Below, piece after piece: positions 34,393 to 46,300 of a stretch of DNA of 64,000 bases (positions are counted from its first letter, which is position 1; the number at the start of each line of letters is the position of its first letter). Position numbers and translations under genes: made by a program. The notes beneath the pieces are model-generated. The model ran no database searches. It saw only the letters and a program-made list of their open reading frames with translations, and was not told the DNA's origin. The DNA comes from Ectocarpus siliculosus (Eukaryota; Sar; Phaeophyceae; Ectocarpales; Ectocarpaceae), in assembly GCA_000310025.1 (NCBI GenBank), contig FN649740.1, positions 4,802,378 through 4,866,377 of the forward strand, written 5' to 3'.

Positions 34393-35737
34393 TCTCGATG
34401 TACGCTGAATCCTATATAACAACGACTCCGCACTAATTCCTATACATGTCAACCAAATTTGTCTCAGCTGCTGTATGTAGGTCTATAAATAGATACGGTG
34501 CCTGCGGCTACGGGATGTTGTACAAGAGAGGTACACGCGCAACCGCTGCTGCTCTGGGCGGTAGTTCGGCCGGTCTACCCACAAAACGTTCGGAACCTTT
34601 GGGCGCGGCCAGCGCGAGAAGACGGCAGTTGCGCTCCAGGAGAGTTCTACCAGCTTGCGAAGAATCGCCTGAGCATGTACCTTCTGGGGCGATTGCGCCA
34701 TAAAACATAATATAACCGGACTCTTACCGGGACCAAGCTTGCCTGGACTGGAATATATATTGTTTTTGTGTTGGTGTGGACCACTTGCTGTTGTTGTTGT
34801 TGTTGTTGTCTTTCCGTTAGAAGCCGTTCCGATCTCTACCAGTACCTTCGTCTGTCCATACCACCAGCGTTAGATGCGGTCGATTCCCGCGGCCATAGGC
34901 TTGGGCAAACTCAATAAAAAGGAAGAGCCCGCAGCCCATAGAAATCAACGACAGAACATATATATACTCGGAGTATAGGCAGTCTGCCCCCCCCCCCTCT
35001 ACAAGTGAGATAACGATGAAACCGGATGTCACAGCACCGGCCGGAGAAACACATCCTACTGTAGTTCAGTCTTGTTATGCTGCCGGCGGCGTGGTGTTCC
35101 GTGCCGGGTTGGCGCGGATTAGGCCGAGTTGGCAATCTACAACAACAGCAATCCTCTTGATACCACCCCTAGTAGATCGGGGGGTGGAATAGTTTTTTTG
35201 TTGAAAAACGTACCTGCAGTAGGCTCGTGCGCTACTGCCATTGGCCCGTTTGCTACACAACAGTATTATATTGGTTGAGGTGTGGGGGGCGCCAATCAGT
35301 CAGTGTGTGTGACGACCACTCGTCGAAAAAAATATATTGTCTTGAAAAAAAGACACACCCACACGGACTCGAATCCATGACTTTGAGCGTCAGAGTGGTA
35401 GTCACCATCATCAGATTTATACCACCTCTATTATTTGTCACTACATAGTTTACATGCAGTTCCAGCAACAACTCAGGTCAGTTGAGATTTTTCATTTGGA
35501 CAATTTTTTTTTGACCAACGGGAGGCAACCGGCAGTAACAGGGTTTGGGCATACACACTTGTTTGGAGATTTTTTATTATTCATTTCGGCCCGGATGAGG
35601 GGGGGGGGGGGGGTGCGGGGGGTAGTGTGGGTCCAGCATTTTTTTTTTCGTGTAGCCTTGGGCCTTGTGTTCGTTTTTTTAATTCGTCTGAGACGGGTCG
35701 GAGACAGCAGTACATTTTTCGTAAAGTATAATGACCT

Positions 35738-36345
35738 GTTGGGAGCGGGTGGTAAATCCCTGGACGTGCAAGGCTCATTCATTCCAGACGAGGATATTAA
35801 GGCACATGAACCGGAAGATGCAACAGACACGGGCCGTCTCTGGATGAACCTTCTGATGATGTCACAAGATGTTGGCTTTGATTTGAATCCTGCACAACAA
35901 CAGGTTGCACTTCGGAGTTTGTTGCAGAGGTGCCAGCGCATATGTGAGATGCGCACTTCAACTACAACGCGGCGTAGTAGTAGGTGATGTGCGTGCAAGT
36001 TGGAGCACAGGTTTGGCGGGATGGATTATTAAAGAAAATGGCTATCTCTTCTCTGTGGTTAGTTTGGGATGTAGGGAAGGTGACAGTTGATCATTTTCGT
36101 AAAATCTTGGAACTGGGTTCACCGCCAGTCTTGCAGTCTTGCAGAAAGAGGTGGGCATTGAGTGCGAAAAAAGTGCTGTTAGAGGGTCTTGCGTCGAGCA
36201 TTGGCAATCTAGTTCATTTTGTGGTGGTATGGTTGAAACAGAAAATGGACGAGTGCATTTATTGGTGCATTACGAGAACGATGCAGGGTCCTTCTATAGT
36301 ACGACGCTTCGATTTTCGGGAGGAAATCGGCGAAGCCTAGAATGA
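35738..36345 (+). pseudogene. disrupted ORF region, unrecognised
   Basis: Protein-like sequence continues through three reading frames: LDVQGSFIPDEDIKAHEPED, RLWMNLLMMSQDVGFDLNPA, then after a frame change VRCALQLQRGVVVGDVRASW and GLAGWIIKENGYLFSVVSL, later QKEVGIECEKSAVRGSC and GRVHLLVHYENDAGSFYSTT. Residue composition looks like real protein, but I do not recognise a family, and each frame ends at a stop. It could be an old retrotransposed or transposon-derived gene, or chance. Confidence 0.3.
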
Positions 36346-36688
36346 CCCTTGGTGGGTGTGGAGCAGAATGAAACGGGATACGAAGCACGTTACCACGCCG
36401 TAAGTAAGTGGATAGAGCGTTTGTTTCGACATATTTTCACGATTCTCAGATGTCCTATCGGCGGAATATGTTGGGTGCTCTATGACACACCGGGGTTGGG
36501 ATTGTACTGCCCCCCTAAGGCTCCAGCTCTCCTGGAGGATCAACAACAGCGAAGCATCGATCGCCAAGCCACGTTTGATATCTTAATTGTACACCGCAGC
36601 GTTCCCCACGCAAGGCCAAAAGAGTTTTTAACAGTCCGCTCCACGTATGTACGGTTCCTGAGAAAGTCGTTAATTGTCTACACAGACT

Positions 36689-39600
36689 CTACACGTCCAA
36701 TATTTCCAAGAGGAAGTCGGCTCCCTCTTCGACAAAGTCGCCCAGCACTCCGGTCATGAGAAGGACCACCGGCTGCTGTAGGGTAGCTTCTACCACCAGG
36801 GCCAAGACACAGGTTGTGAGCCAGTCGGTAGACGTAGGTCTGGCCAGGAGCATTGTGCAGTTCGGGAAGAACAAATCGGTGGGTCAATACTCAGCACACA
36901 TGAAATAATGCAGCCAGTCAACCTTCAACACAGGGTAAAGAATGCTGTGGGGATTCTGGAGGATGTGCTATGTACGCCTCTGATGTACAACTTTTTTTTT
37001 CTGTCGAGCAATTGCCGATTGTCCCGCAAACCCACTGATGACTGCAGACAAGCAAATTGTGGTGTCTTTCGCGCATCTACCCCATGCTCCTCTTTGGTGG
37101 TGGCTTCAACGATCTCCCATGGGAAACTTCCATTGCTTTCGTCGCAGCTTCCGTGGCACTTTCCACGACTTTCCACAGACGATTACATAACTGCCAGGTA
37201 CATAATTCGATGGAATAGTCTAGCCATGCTAACATTATCCCGGTGTTCTTCCATCGCAGTTTTCATTGCGTTCGAATGCTAGGTCCGTCACTGGTGGTTA
37301 TTTCGCGGCGGCTAGGTGAATTGTTGATATCAAACCGGGTAGACGCTCTATCTCCATTTACACCCCGCCAAATTCAGCTACTCAGCTACAATAATTTCAA
37401 TCATTTTTCATCGCGCGGCCTGTTCGCAAGGTTTCGATTTGCACGATGTTGTCGGTCGAACAGCTTCGTACTACAGTAGATGGGGCTTCCAATCGATTCC
37501 TCTGCAGTATCACGGTGACACTGGAGGAAACGAACGCTACAGTAGTGACATGTCGTCGAATCTCGTCGTCGCACCACATGTCGCCACGTTCGGCGCTTAG
37601 AGAAAAATCTAAAACGGGCTAACATGAAATCACACGGCAGTAGATATATGGGACGTGAGTGTGTTGGGTTACTGAATATTCGTCAAGCGCTGATGGAGCG
37701 GGTGTCCAGTAAAAAGTCCGGAAGTCACGGTTTCAAGTCAATACCTATCCGACAAACCACGGGGGGGCTCACCGGTCAAACTTGATCGCGAAGACGAGGT
37801 TGGTGTATGTCAGGCAAAGAATGACCACGTACACCACGGAGTTTACGAGCATGTGCATCACGGAACGTCTTCGCTTGCACTTGTCCAGCCAGGTAGTGAA
37901 CTCGACGATGCGGGCAGTCCTCATCATGGCGCGGTGTACTCTGGAGAGGATAGCACAGCCCAGGTTCAAAACGCAGGTGCCACGCACGGTCGATTCGATG
38001 AACGAAGTACAGTTATAGTGATATGCAGAAAGGAGAGTACCCCCGGGCAACCCGATGGAGAGACGGTTGCTCAAAGTCAAGAGGTGATTGATGGTTGACT
38101 TCCGAAAAACCTGGCGGATGCAAGCGCAGCACACCCTTGTCCAATCTGTCGCTAACGAGATACCTTGCACATTGCATCGAGTGGAGCGCTTCACCTGTAA
38201 CCTCGCTGCACACGTAAGGCCGCAGAATGCATGGAAGGCAACGGGTGCGACCATGCCGTGATCAGATCATCCTCGCAAACCCTTCGCACCACCAGCTCAT
38301 TTCTCCTGTGTACCCGCAAGAAGTATGCGCACACGAGAGTGCCCAGCCCCCCGAACACAGCGCCTACCGCGCCGGAAGGGAAATAATATAATCGAACCCA
38401 GAAATAGGGCTCAAACAACGGTGGATTTGCACCACTTGGGAGCATCATGTCAAAAAGAACTGCTGTGAGAAGCAAAGCCTGCAGAGGAAAAAATACGCAT
38501 TACCCGCGCCATTGCTTCCACATTCTAGAGAAGGAAACAGAAAGCGAGAGTGAAAGAAAGAGAGGGAGAGAGAGAGGGAGAGAGATAGATAGATAGATAG
38601 ACAGACAGATAGAGAGAGATAAAGAAATAGGGGCAACACGGCATTTATGTACCAAGTACCATTTCGCGTGCCTGACGCAACGCCCAGAAATATGAACCAG
38701 AGACTGGTTGCATGTAGTCTCGGCGAAATGAAGGGCACTGTATTTCACCTGTGGCGAGGCCAACGCCGGAGCCATACAGAATCGCACCGCATAGCACTAG
38801 AGCAGGCGCGAGCACAGCTTGAAACCCCATTGCCTGAACATGTCCGAGCGAAAACGAGAGCGCATAAGGAACGTCGGCCGAAAGATGAGCGTCAGCCCAA
38901 TTGCTCGATTCCCTAGTTGTTGCGACATGCTTTCATCGGGTGGACAATCTCACTTGACAGATGAGTTCCCCATTGACCACAGCACGTACACGAAGAGCGA
39001 AACAACACGAGAAAACCCTTTGAGAAGGCCTGATCACAGTGCTTCCCGTTACCTGAGACATGATAGTGACTCTGCGAGCTGCCACCCCGTAGGCTGAAAC
39101 GGCGCACAGCAGGGCACATATAATGCCCAGCGATGCCGTCACGTTGTGTAGTCGCGCGTTTTGATTTCCTCCAGCAGCCTTCTCTGCCTCGCCCATCACT
39201 CGAAACACCTGGTGGTTTGTGTGGCCAGAAACCGAACTGAAACATTCTGCAAGAACTATTCTGTGGCAATAATACTTTCATCTCCGGAAAGAGAGTAAAC
39301 GGCGCCGGGCGTATCCACTGCTCGCTTGCGAATAGAAGAAGCATGGAAAGAAAGACAAGTACCAGATGTAAACAAGTACCACATGTAAAGCGAAAATCGT
39401 GTGTTACGGCTCGAGGCCTACGCCGCAATAACATGCATATTTCCCGCCAAGACGCGGAACGAGGCAACGCGATGTGTATCACTAGGTTCAACAGGCGACG
39501 TAAAATTATTATTCGGGGTAAATCATTGTACTATCAGTGACTGTTGTGTGCGACAACAAGGCGTCAATCCCATTTTTCAATGTTGGCTGCATTGGCGCAA

Positions 39601-42600
39601 GAGGCGATGGCCCGTGCATCCCATCCATCCAGGCGGTGATAGCGTGTCTTCTCACCGTGGGTACAAACATCGCCATACACACCGGCAGGAATACGTACAG
39701 TGCCACCAGCACTCTTTGGGACGCGACTAAATCTCTGTAGACGCCGGTCTTGTTGGTACCAACACCGCCGGTAGAGCCATCAACATGTGCTGTCGTTAGA
39801 GCAATGAGTCTCGACTTCTTCTCCCCGCGAGATTTTTCCTCCCTGGAAGCAAGTGAGCAGCCACGTGTTGGGCTCACGCCCAAGAGACATGGAAAAAGTA
39901 TGGTTCACGAACATCAACGGGATGCAGCACCTAGGCCATCGCGTTGGATCTCCTATCCCAAGGTTTGGCGTTGTCGAACGTATAGTATGGTCAGCTATTC
40001 CAGCAGGTAGAGTCCACAGAGGCAAGGTCTTCAAGCCAATTGGCGACACGACAACAATACCAGCGATATGGTATTCTCAACGTTGCCCTGCAGTGGTATC
40101 CGGGCGAAAATAATGAACGGCGAACAGTCCCCACGGCGAAAACTATTCCTTGGTTTAGTGGAGGGTCGCATATTACGCTAATAATTCAAATAAGCACCTG
40201 TGGTCCGGTAACGGTGGTGGCAGCGAGACCGCGATGATGTTCCCCACCGCCGGCCCTCGAAGTGGGTTCTTTGGCTTAGCCCTCGCTTTGGAAGGCAAAC
40301 GATGCGCGTGTCGGCCAGAGTCCGAGAAAAAGAGTGGGACGGAAAGAGTGGAAAGGTTCAATGGCCCAGCGCAGCGGCACGGAGATCTGGTTTGTGGGGC
40401 TGCGGCAAAAAAACGTTCCTTGGCAAACTGTGTTGCACGCCACAGCCACCACGTTGCGCGCATGCAGGAGCCGACGCGCTCAAGTGCGACAGAACCCTGT
40501 TGGGAGGCTTTGGTAATGTTAAAAAATATCCTGCAGCAGGCAGTTGCGGGACGGGCTTTTGCCGACTCGGAGCTCACCATCTGAAAGCGCTGCGTGGAAC
40601 TCCTCACGTTGCGTCTTCACTAGCCGGTCAAGCTGACTCATGAGTTGTTTATTACCTCCTTGCGGCTGTTGGTTGTGCGCTGTTTTGTGCTTCCTGACTC
40701 GAGTCACGGTCTTCGATGAAGGTGGGGTGTTGGCTAATCTCATCATGGCTGGGAATACCAGAGCTGTTGGGATCATAAAGAGCGCGGTAGCAGCCGTCAT
40801 TTCCGCCTGGTGGAGTGTTGAAAAAGGGAGGCGTTTATCTGTCAGCTTGTAGTTTGTTAAGCGTGCTCTATTATAGGGGATTCGCGAAAGTTGAACACGG
40901 TAATTCAATGCTTGACGCCAAGGCTTTGCCTACCAGCCCGCCCCACCTGACGAGATGCAATAGCCAAAGCGGCAATCTACCGACTCTTGTCACTGGATGT
41001 TTCCCTAGTATTTGGGGCCATCATTTCCGGTGGCATGGTTCACCACGCCATCGACGGTGCATGGGATGCAAATTTGGAAACCGTGACGGAACAGCACCGT
41101 ATGGTTGGCAGGTTTAAAGTGTCTACCACTCGGTTCTACACCAAATAAGAAGCAGGCTGCAACTCGAGGCAATCAAGAACAGGGGAAGCAAGTTTCTCTA
41201 TCCTATGCATTCATAAGGTGATGAGCGGTGCATCAAGGTTCCATTGTACGTGTGTGTACTCGAAACCTCGCAAAAATACAAAGATGTGATCGCTGTCGCA
41301 CAAGAGAAAATTACCTTTTCCCGAATGCTGAATTGACTCTTGCCGTAGAATATTGCTTGGAGAGTCACCGCGCTCATCCAATCAGCTAGGAGTATGACGA
41401 GATGTTGAGACCTGGGGGATGAAATCGAGGCGATCTCAGCAAATACAACTCAACATAATCGTGACCGGTAGCCGGCCTGGAGCACGAGGTCTACTGTCAA
41501 TTTTCGGAATGATATCAGCAGAAAAACTTCACAACTACAGTACAGCTGCGTTCAGTTGCAATTGATTCAAATATCAATGTGATGGGTAAAAACACTGAAC
41601 AACCTATTCGTTGATCTACCTCGTGAGAAGCGTTTTCTTGAAGTGCTCGGTTGGCGAGACCCGCAGATGTCGCCAGGCATGGTTCATGAATATGCTGCTC
41701 ACGGCGGCCTGATGTGTCGAGCATTCACCACACGGGGGACAAATGGAGCTCTCTCAATCGTGGCTTGCCGTGGAACAGACTACGCATCGTAGATCGAGAG
41801 CTGCGAATTTTGCTCGAACCACGTTGAATGGTACACCCGTCGAGGAATGGCCGCGTAGGCCAATGTTCCATGTTGAGAAAGGACGCGCTCACGAATTCCA
41901 TGTAGATGTTCTCACCGCAGTCAAATGGTCTCTTCTCTTCGAGCCTGCTATCGTATGGATCTGGAGGTAGCCGCTGTCGATTTGGTTTCTGTTGTTCACA
42001 TCTCTGTGTGCCTCTCGCGCTTTTTCCCGTATCTGTCAAATCACGGTGAACGACGGAAAGATGTTTCGTGCCTTTAGATGTTTCGTTTAGACTGTAGCAC
42101 GGCCGAAAAAGTGTAAAAGGAGGTTGTAGCGCTCATAAGAGTACCTTTCACTATGTTTTTCAATAAGACCCTACCTAGAGTGGACACGAATCCCGCCCAT
42201 GTTTGCAAGGACAGGTTTTGATCAGACTCCGTTGGCTAAATTGCACATAAGTAGCAAACGCGAGCGAAACTCTTTGAGCAGAGTGAACAGAAAAATGTTC
42301 GGTCGCGATTCGTCACACCATTCCACCGATCCTGGACGAACCATATGTGCTGCTATGTATGCTTATCCGAATATAGGCCAGCACCACCAGCCCGCCAAGA
42401 CTGCCCAAACAGAGTTTTTTTATCGTAGACGCGTGCTTGTGAACAGTTGCGCTTGCGACAACTACCTCTTTAGTCCGACAGTGGTGGCAGACGCGGACCA
42501 CTTCTGCCCCAAGCCTAGTCTACCCGAACGACTTACCCGGGATTGCACCGGTTGGTCCTCGCGAGAACACCTACCCCGATCCAAGTACGAGCATCGAAGG

Positions 42601-43302
42601 ATAGCGAGGTACTCGCTGTCTACACCCTCCTTGGTGTCCTGAGACGGGAACGCAGACACGAGAATGCACGCGACGGTTCTTCTTTAGGAAAGGAGTCATG
42701 TCAAAGCAGAGTGCTCATTGTTCCTTGGTTCTACGGGCCTCCCAATTCGTGATACGCGGTGGGCATCCTGAAATATTGGGATAAGCATGTACAGTACAGA
42801 CCTCTAAACCGGGCCTACACGTTTTGTGTCGAAGATCTTATGCATCAGGATGACACCTAGCCGCCTCTACGCGAAGGCGCATGTGTTGACGAAAAGCTGC
42901 TAGGCAACCACGTCAACTATCGAATACCGTTGTACACAAACGCAACCGAACTCACGAACGTTGACGACGATTCCTCAGAGATTTCCCGCCCACTACTATG
43001 GGTAGGAGCTCAAAGGAGATGAAATCCAAGCGCTGTCTGATAGCACGCCGAGATCGCTTTTTCTAGAGCCCCAAGACTGCATTTTCGCATTTTCGCCTCT
43101 TCCGGAAGAATGTAGTGAAACCAGGTCCGAATTCCCAAGTGCAATCAAACCTTCATGTGTCTAAGGATATCGAAAAACATCGGACCGGGTTGCCCTCCCT
43201 CGTTGCATAGCTGCTTCTCAGTCCTACCTTCCAATGTAGTAACGCAGCAGGCGCCAGAAAAAGAACCACGACCAGGCTGAGGAACAGAATGGCCGGCCAG
43301 CT
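36689..43302 (-). other. gene B: multipass membrane region, polycystin-1 TM1-TM5-like
   Basis: Exons: about 43302-43228 (TM1, WPAILFLSLVVVLFLAPAAL), 42638-42537, 41694-41620, 41411-41315, 40806-40656, 39789-39656, 39208-39053, 38833-38749, 38462-38195, 38069-37773, 36839-36689. Helices include HLVILLADWMSAVTLQAIFY, ATALFMIPTALVFPAMM, VLVALYVFLPVCMAMFV, TASLGIICALLCAVSAYGV and VVYVVILCLTYTNLVFAI. The last exon encodes WLTTCVLALVVEATLQQPVV and ends ILDV-TAG. The TM1 acceptor is unclear. Conserved basic and acidic loops (RRNELVVRRVCEDDLITAW) also match gene A. Confidence 0.72.
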
Positions 43303-46300
43303 TTCAGCCCAGTACTATCGGTTTCCAGGAACGAAAGTGCAAGCACGAAAGGGGCGTCGTGAGGTGCATGTTTCTGCTCAGCAAATGCGAATCAAGCTGT
43401 GTGAAGTGTGCCATTGGAAATTGCTCCACTCAAAGGCCTGCATTGAACAGCAACATCACCCTAGAACCCCATTCCGGATTCTCCAAGCCTTCCAAGCTCT
43501 CTTCGTGGTGATTGCTTTTATCTACCGTCTTTTGATGAGTCCACCTCGCGATACGCGTGTCTGCGTAGGTTCGATGTTACATAGAATAGAAGTGAATTCG
43601 GTTGAACAAAGCAAAGACACACGAACCGGCCTCCATCGGAAAGGGGAGCACCCACGGCTTGAATTGAGTCGTTTTCGCTACCGTCTTCGACGGCGTGAAA
43701 ATTTATAATGTCTGCGCTCTCTGCAGACAATAGGGTCCCGCGCCAAAGCCCACCTTACCTGTCGAAGAACATTGGTGTCTGTTAGCTGGTCGGCGGTAAT
43801 CCACTGGATTGATGCGCTTTGTTCTTCTGCTATCCCGAAGGGACTCAGGTGAAAGGTCCAGCAGGTTGTCGAGGAGGTTCCGTCGACTTCAACCGTAGAG
43901 TATCCAAGCACGACGCCGTCGACCTTCCACTCGTTGCTATTTTCGGACCAATACACACAAGTCGGCGTAACGCCATCTGGTGCCGATCGTGGTAGCACAA
44001 CCTGCGGCGTATTGAAGCCCACACGAATGTAAAGCAGGACTGCATGGCACTGGAAACATAGAACTGTGAAAAGTAGCGTCGGCCACCCCTAGGCTGCTAG
44101 TAGTACAATGCGGAGAGGCCTTGACTCCTGTCTAGCTACCATTGAAGGGTCTCCGAGGCCAGTTCGATATCATGTGATGCAACAAACGTCCTTTATCCCC
44201 GAAGACGCTCCTCAATGTTCGTCCACTTCTCTGGAACTGCGGCATGCTTACCTCTGTGGGAACAGAGAACTTCACAGGGAAGGACAAGTCGTGCATATCG
44301 TTGCCGTGTGCATCCCACGCGTTGATTGCTGTGATGCTATCTGGCTCTGTGAACGATCCAGAAAAAACATCGAGAGATCACGTGACATCTCCATAGCAGT
44401 GCTATCCAACATTAAATGTATGGGACAATATTTGCGGAAATTTCATATTTATACTTTGAGACATATATTGCCCCACGCGGACAACGATGCCTATCACCTG
44501 GATGGCCTCCAGTCTACCGATCGCTTGAACATTGAATTGGATTCTATATAGAACACTTCACCCCTAAATATTGTTTGACGGCCTCACGCGTGGCCCAATC
44601 ATCGCAAAAACGAGTACTGCCAATAGGACGAAAACACACCTTCCGATTCGGAGGTGCCTAGCAATGTCACTGCCACCACGAACGTGGAATTGTCTTGGAC
44701 GCCAGCCGGTGCCATCCAGTCCTCAAAAGACACTTGTGCTCCATTCTCTCCAATAGAGATAATAGCCTCGTGAATCGAGGACTCGGCCACCTTCGCTGCC
44801 TACTCCACCATGCAAATGAATCGCGTCGTGCATGAGGTTTGGTGAAATGAACAAGAAATCAAGCGTATGTCGGCGACATATGTATGGGTATTGACCCTTA
44901 TGTGACTACAGGCCGATTCAGCTCCGTTCTCAGCTCCGATCACTTTGCGTGCCGAAAGATCGCCGTTGTGCCTCGGCTAAGAGCAAAAAACATACATAGA
45001 GACCAGCAGGGAGACACAGGCAGCCCACCCCAAAAGCACGCTTATCAGCAATGCGCACAGGACTCACATAGTACAATACTATTCGCCCATGCCTAATCTC
45101 TCTGACGTGGGGCAGATATCCTTTCCAGATCCAATCTACTGCCTACCGGCTGTCCAAGATTCAAACGCAAAATAAAAATACCACCACTGGAGGGTACATA
45201 CAGCACCCTGAACATGTGATCAACCCGGTGCCGCATCCGCGTGGGAGAGCAGAGAAAGCGCACACCGGAGCCGATGCTAACGTACTGCCTCGGTGCTTGA
45301 TGTTGTTGTGATTGCGGTGCGTGTGGTTCCCAATATTGGGAGTGAAGGGTGGTTCGTCTGCTGTGTGCAAAATTTCGCTCAAAGGCAAGGGTTTTCGGGA
45401 CTACAGCTCCGATCACAGCTCCGATCACAGCTCTCTATTTGTAGTACAGAATAGTTAAATTTATCACGATTTTTATGCATTTTGTGCGATAGTGGATGAT
45501 GGTCTCGATTCTCTGATGAGCGGGCCGTTTTTTTTGTCGACCTGGCGCTTCTGTGAGGCAGTTTCCCGTCAGCGTCTTCGCATCTAGCGCCGCTAGCATT
45601 TGCGCTTGCCGTATGCTCTGTCCAAGGATGGGGAGGAGACGATGTGCCAACAGGTATTGCTTGCACAGGTACATCCTCTGTGATGATGGTTGCTGTCGGA
45701 GACAGGCATGCACACCTGCTCAGAAACTACTGCTGCTGTACAGCAGTCTATTTCTCTCCGCATAGCTGCTACTGCTGTACAGCAGTAGTAGTACTGTACT
45801 CCTGTTCGTCACCCTTACATATACCGCGTCCCCATCCCTGTGAGCCCCACACATGGACCCACTGCTGCACCATCCTTGCCGCCGTGATTTACGGGTGTAC
45901 ACGCATGCTTGGAAGATCTTTGACCGCAGAGAGCCAGTTGTGGGAAAAAAAACAAAAGAAATCAAATTAACCCAGTCACGTAAGGGTTAAGAACAGGAAA
46001 TGAGCAAGAGTGACAAAGTCTCAGTCGTGGAGAGTAAAAGGCAAACCCACCCGCAGATCGACAGAGCCAGTATTGACTTCGTCGATATCTTCACCGGCCT
46101 CGGATCCGATAGCCACAGCACGTCCAAGGCTGCCGAGAAGCATGAGGGTGTCGTTTCTGCCGGAGTAGTAGCCATCACCTTGAGTGGCCGTCGATGATGG
46201 GTCACTTTCGTGCAGGAGAACAGACACCGTCTACGAACGGGAGTAGTTCAGGTAAACGCAAAGTGCAAGGGTGAACATCGCGTTTGATTGCGACGGAGAT

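Larger units (their letters stand above)
33260..36688. other. intergenic between pseudogene C and gene B, low-complexity rich
   Basis: This holds G-runs (34300-34306, 34371-34387, 35598-35612), a TTG microsatellite (34789-34807), the 72-bp duplication at 34243-34392, and the disrupted ORF region at 35738-36345. No complete gene was recognised. It must include the 3' UTR of gene B. Confidence 0.5.

Noticed and set aside
35340-35420. tRNA-like element on the minus strand (GGATTCGAGTCC resembling a T-arm, then a T-run)
   Set aside because: The loop has one base too many, and I cannot pair a 7-bp acceptor stem with upstream sequence. At most it is a tRNA-derived fossil; not reported as a gene.
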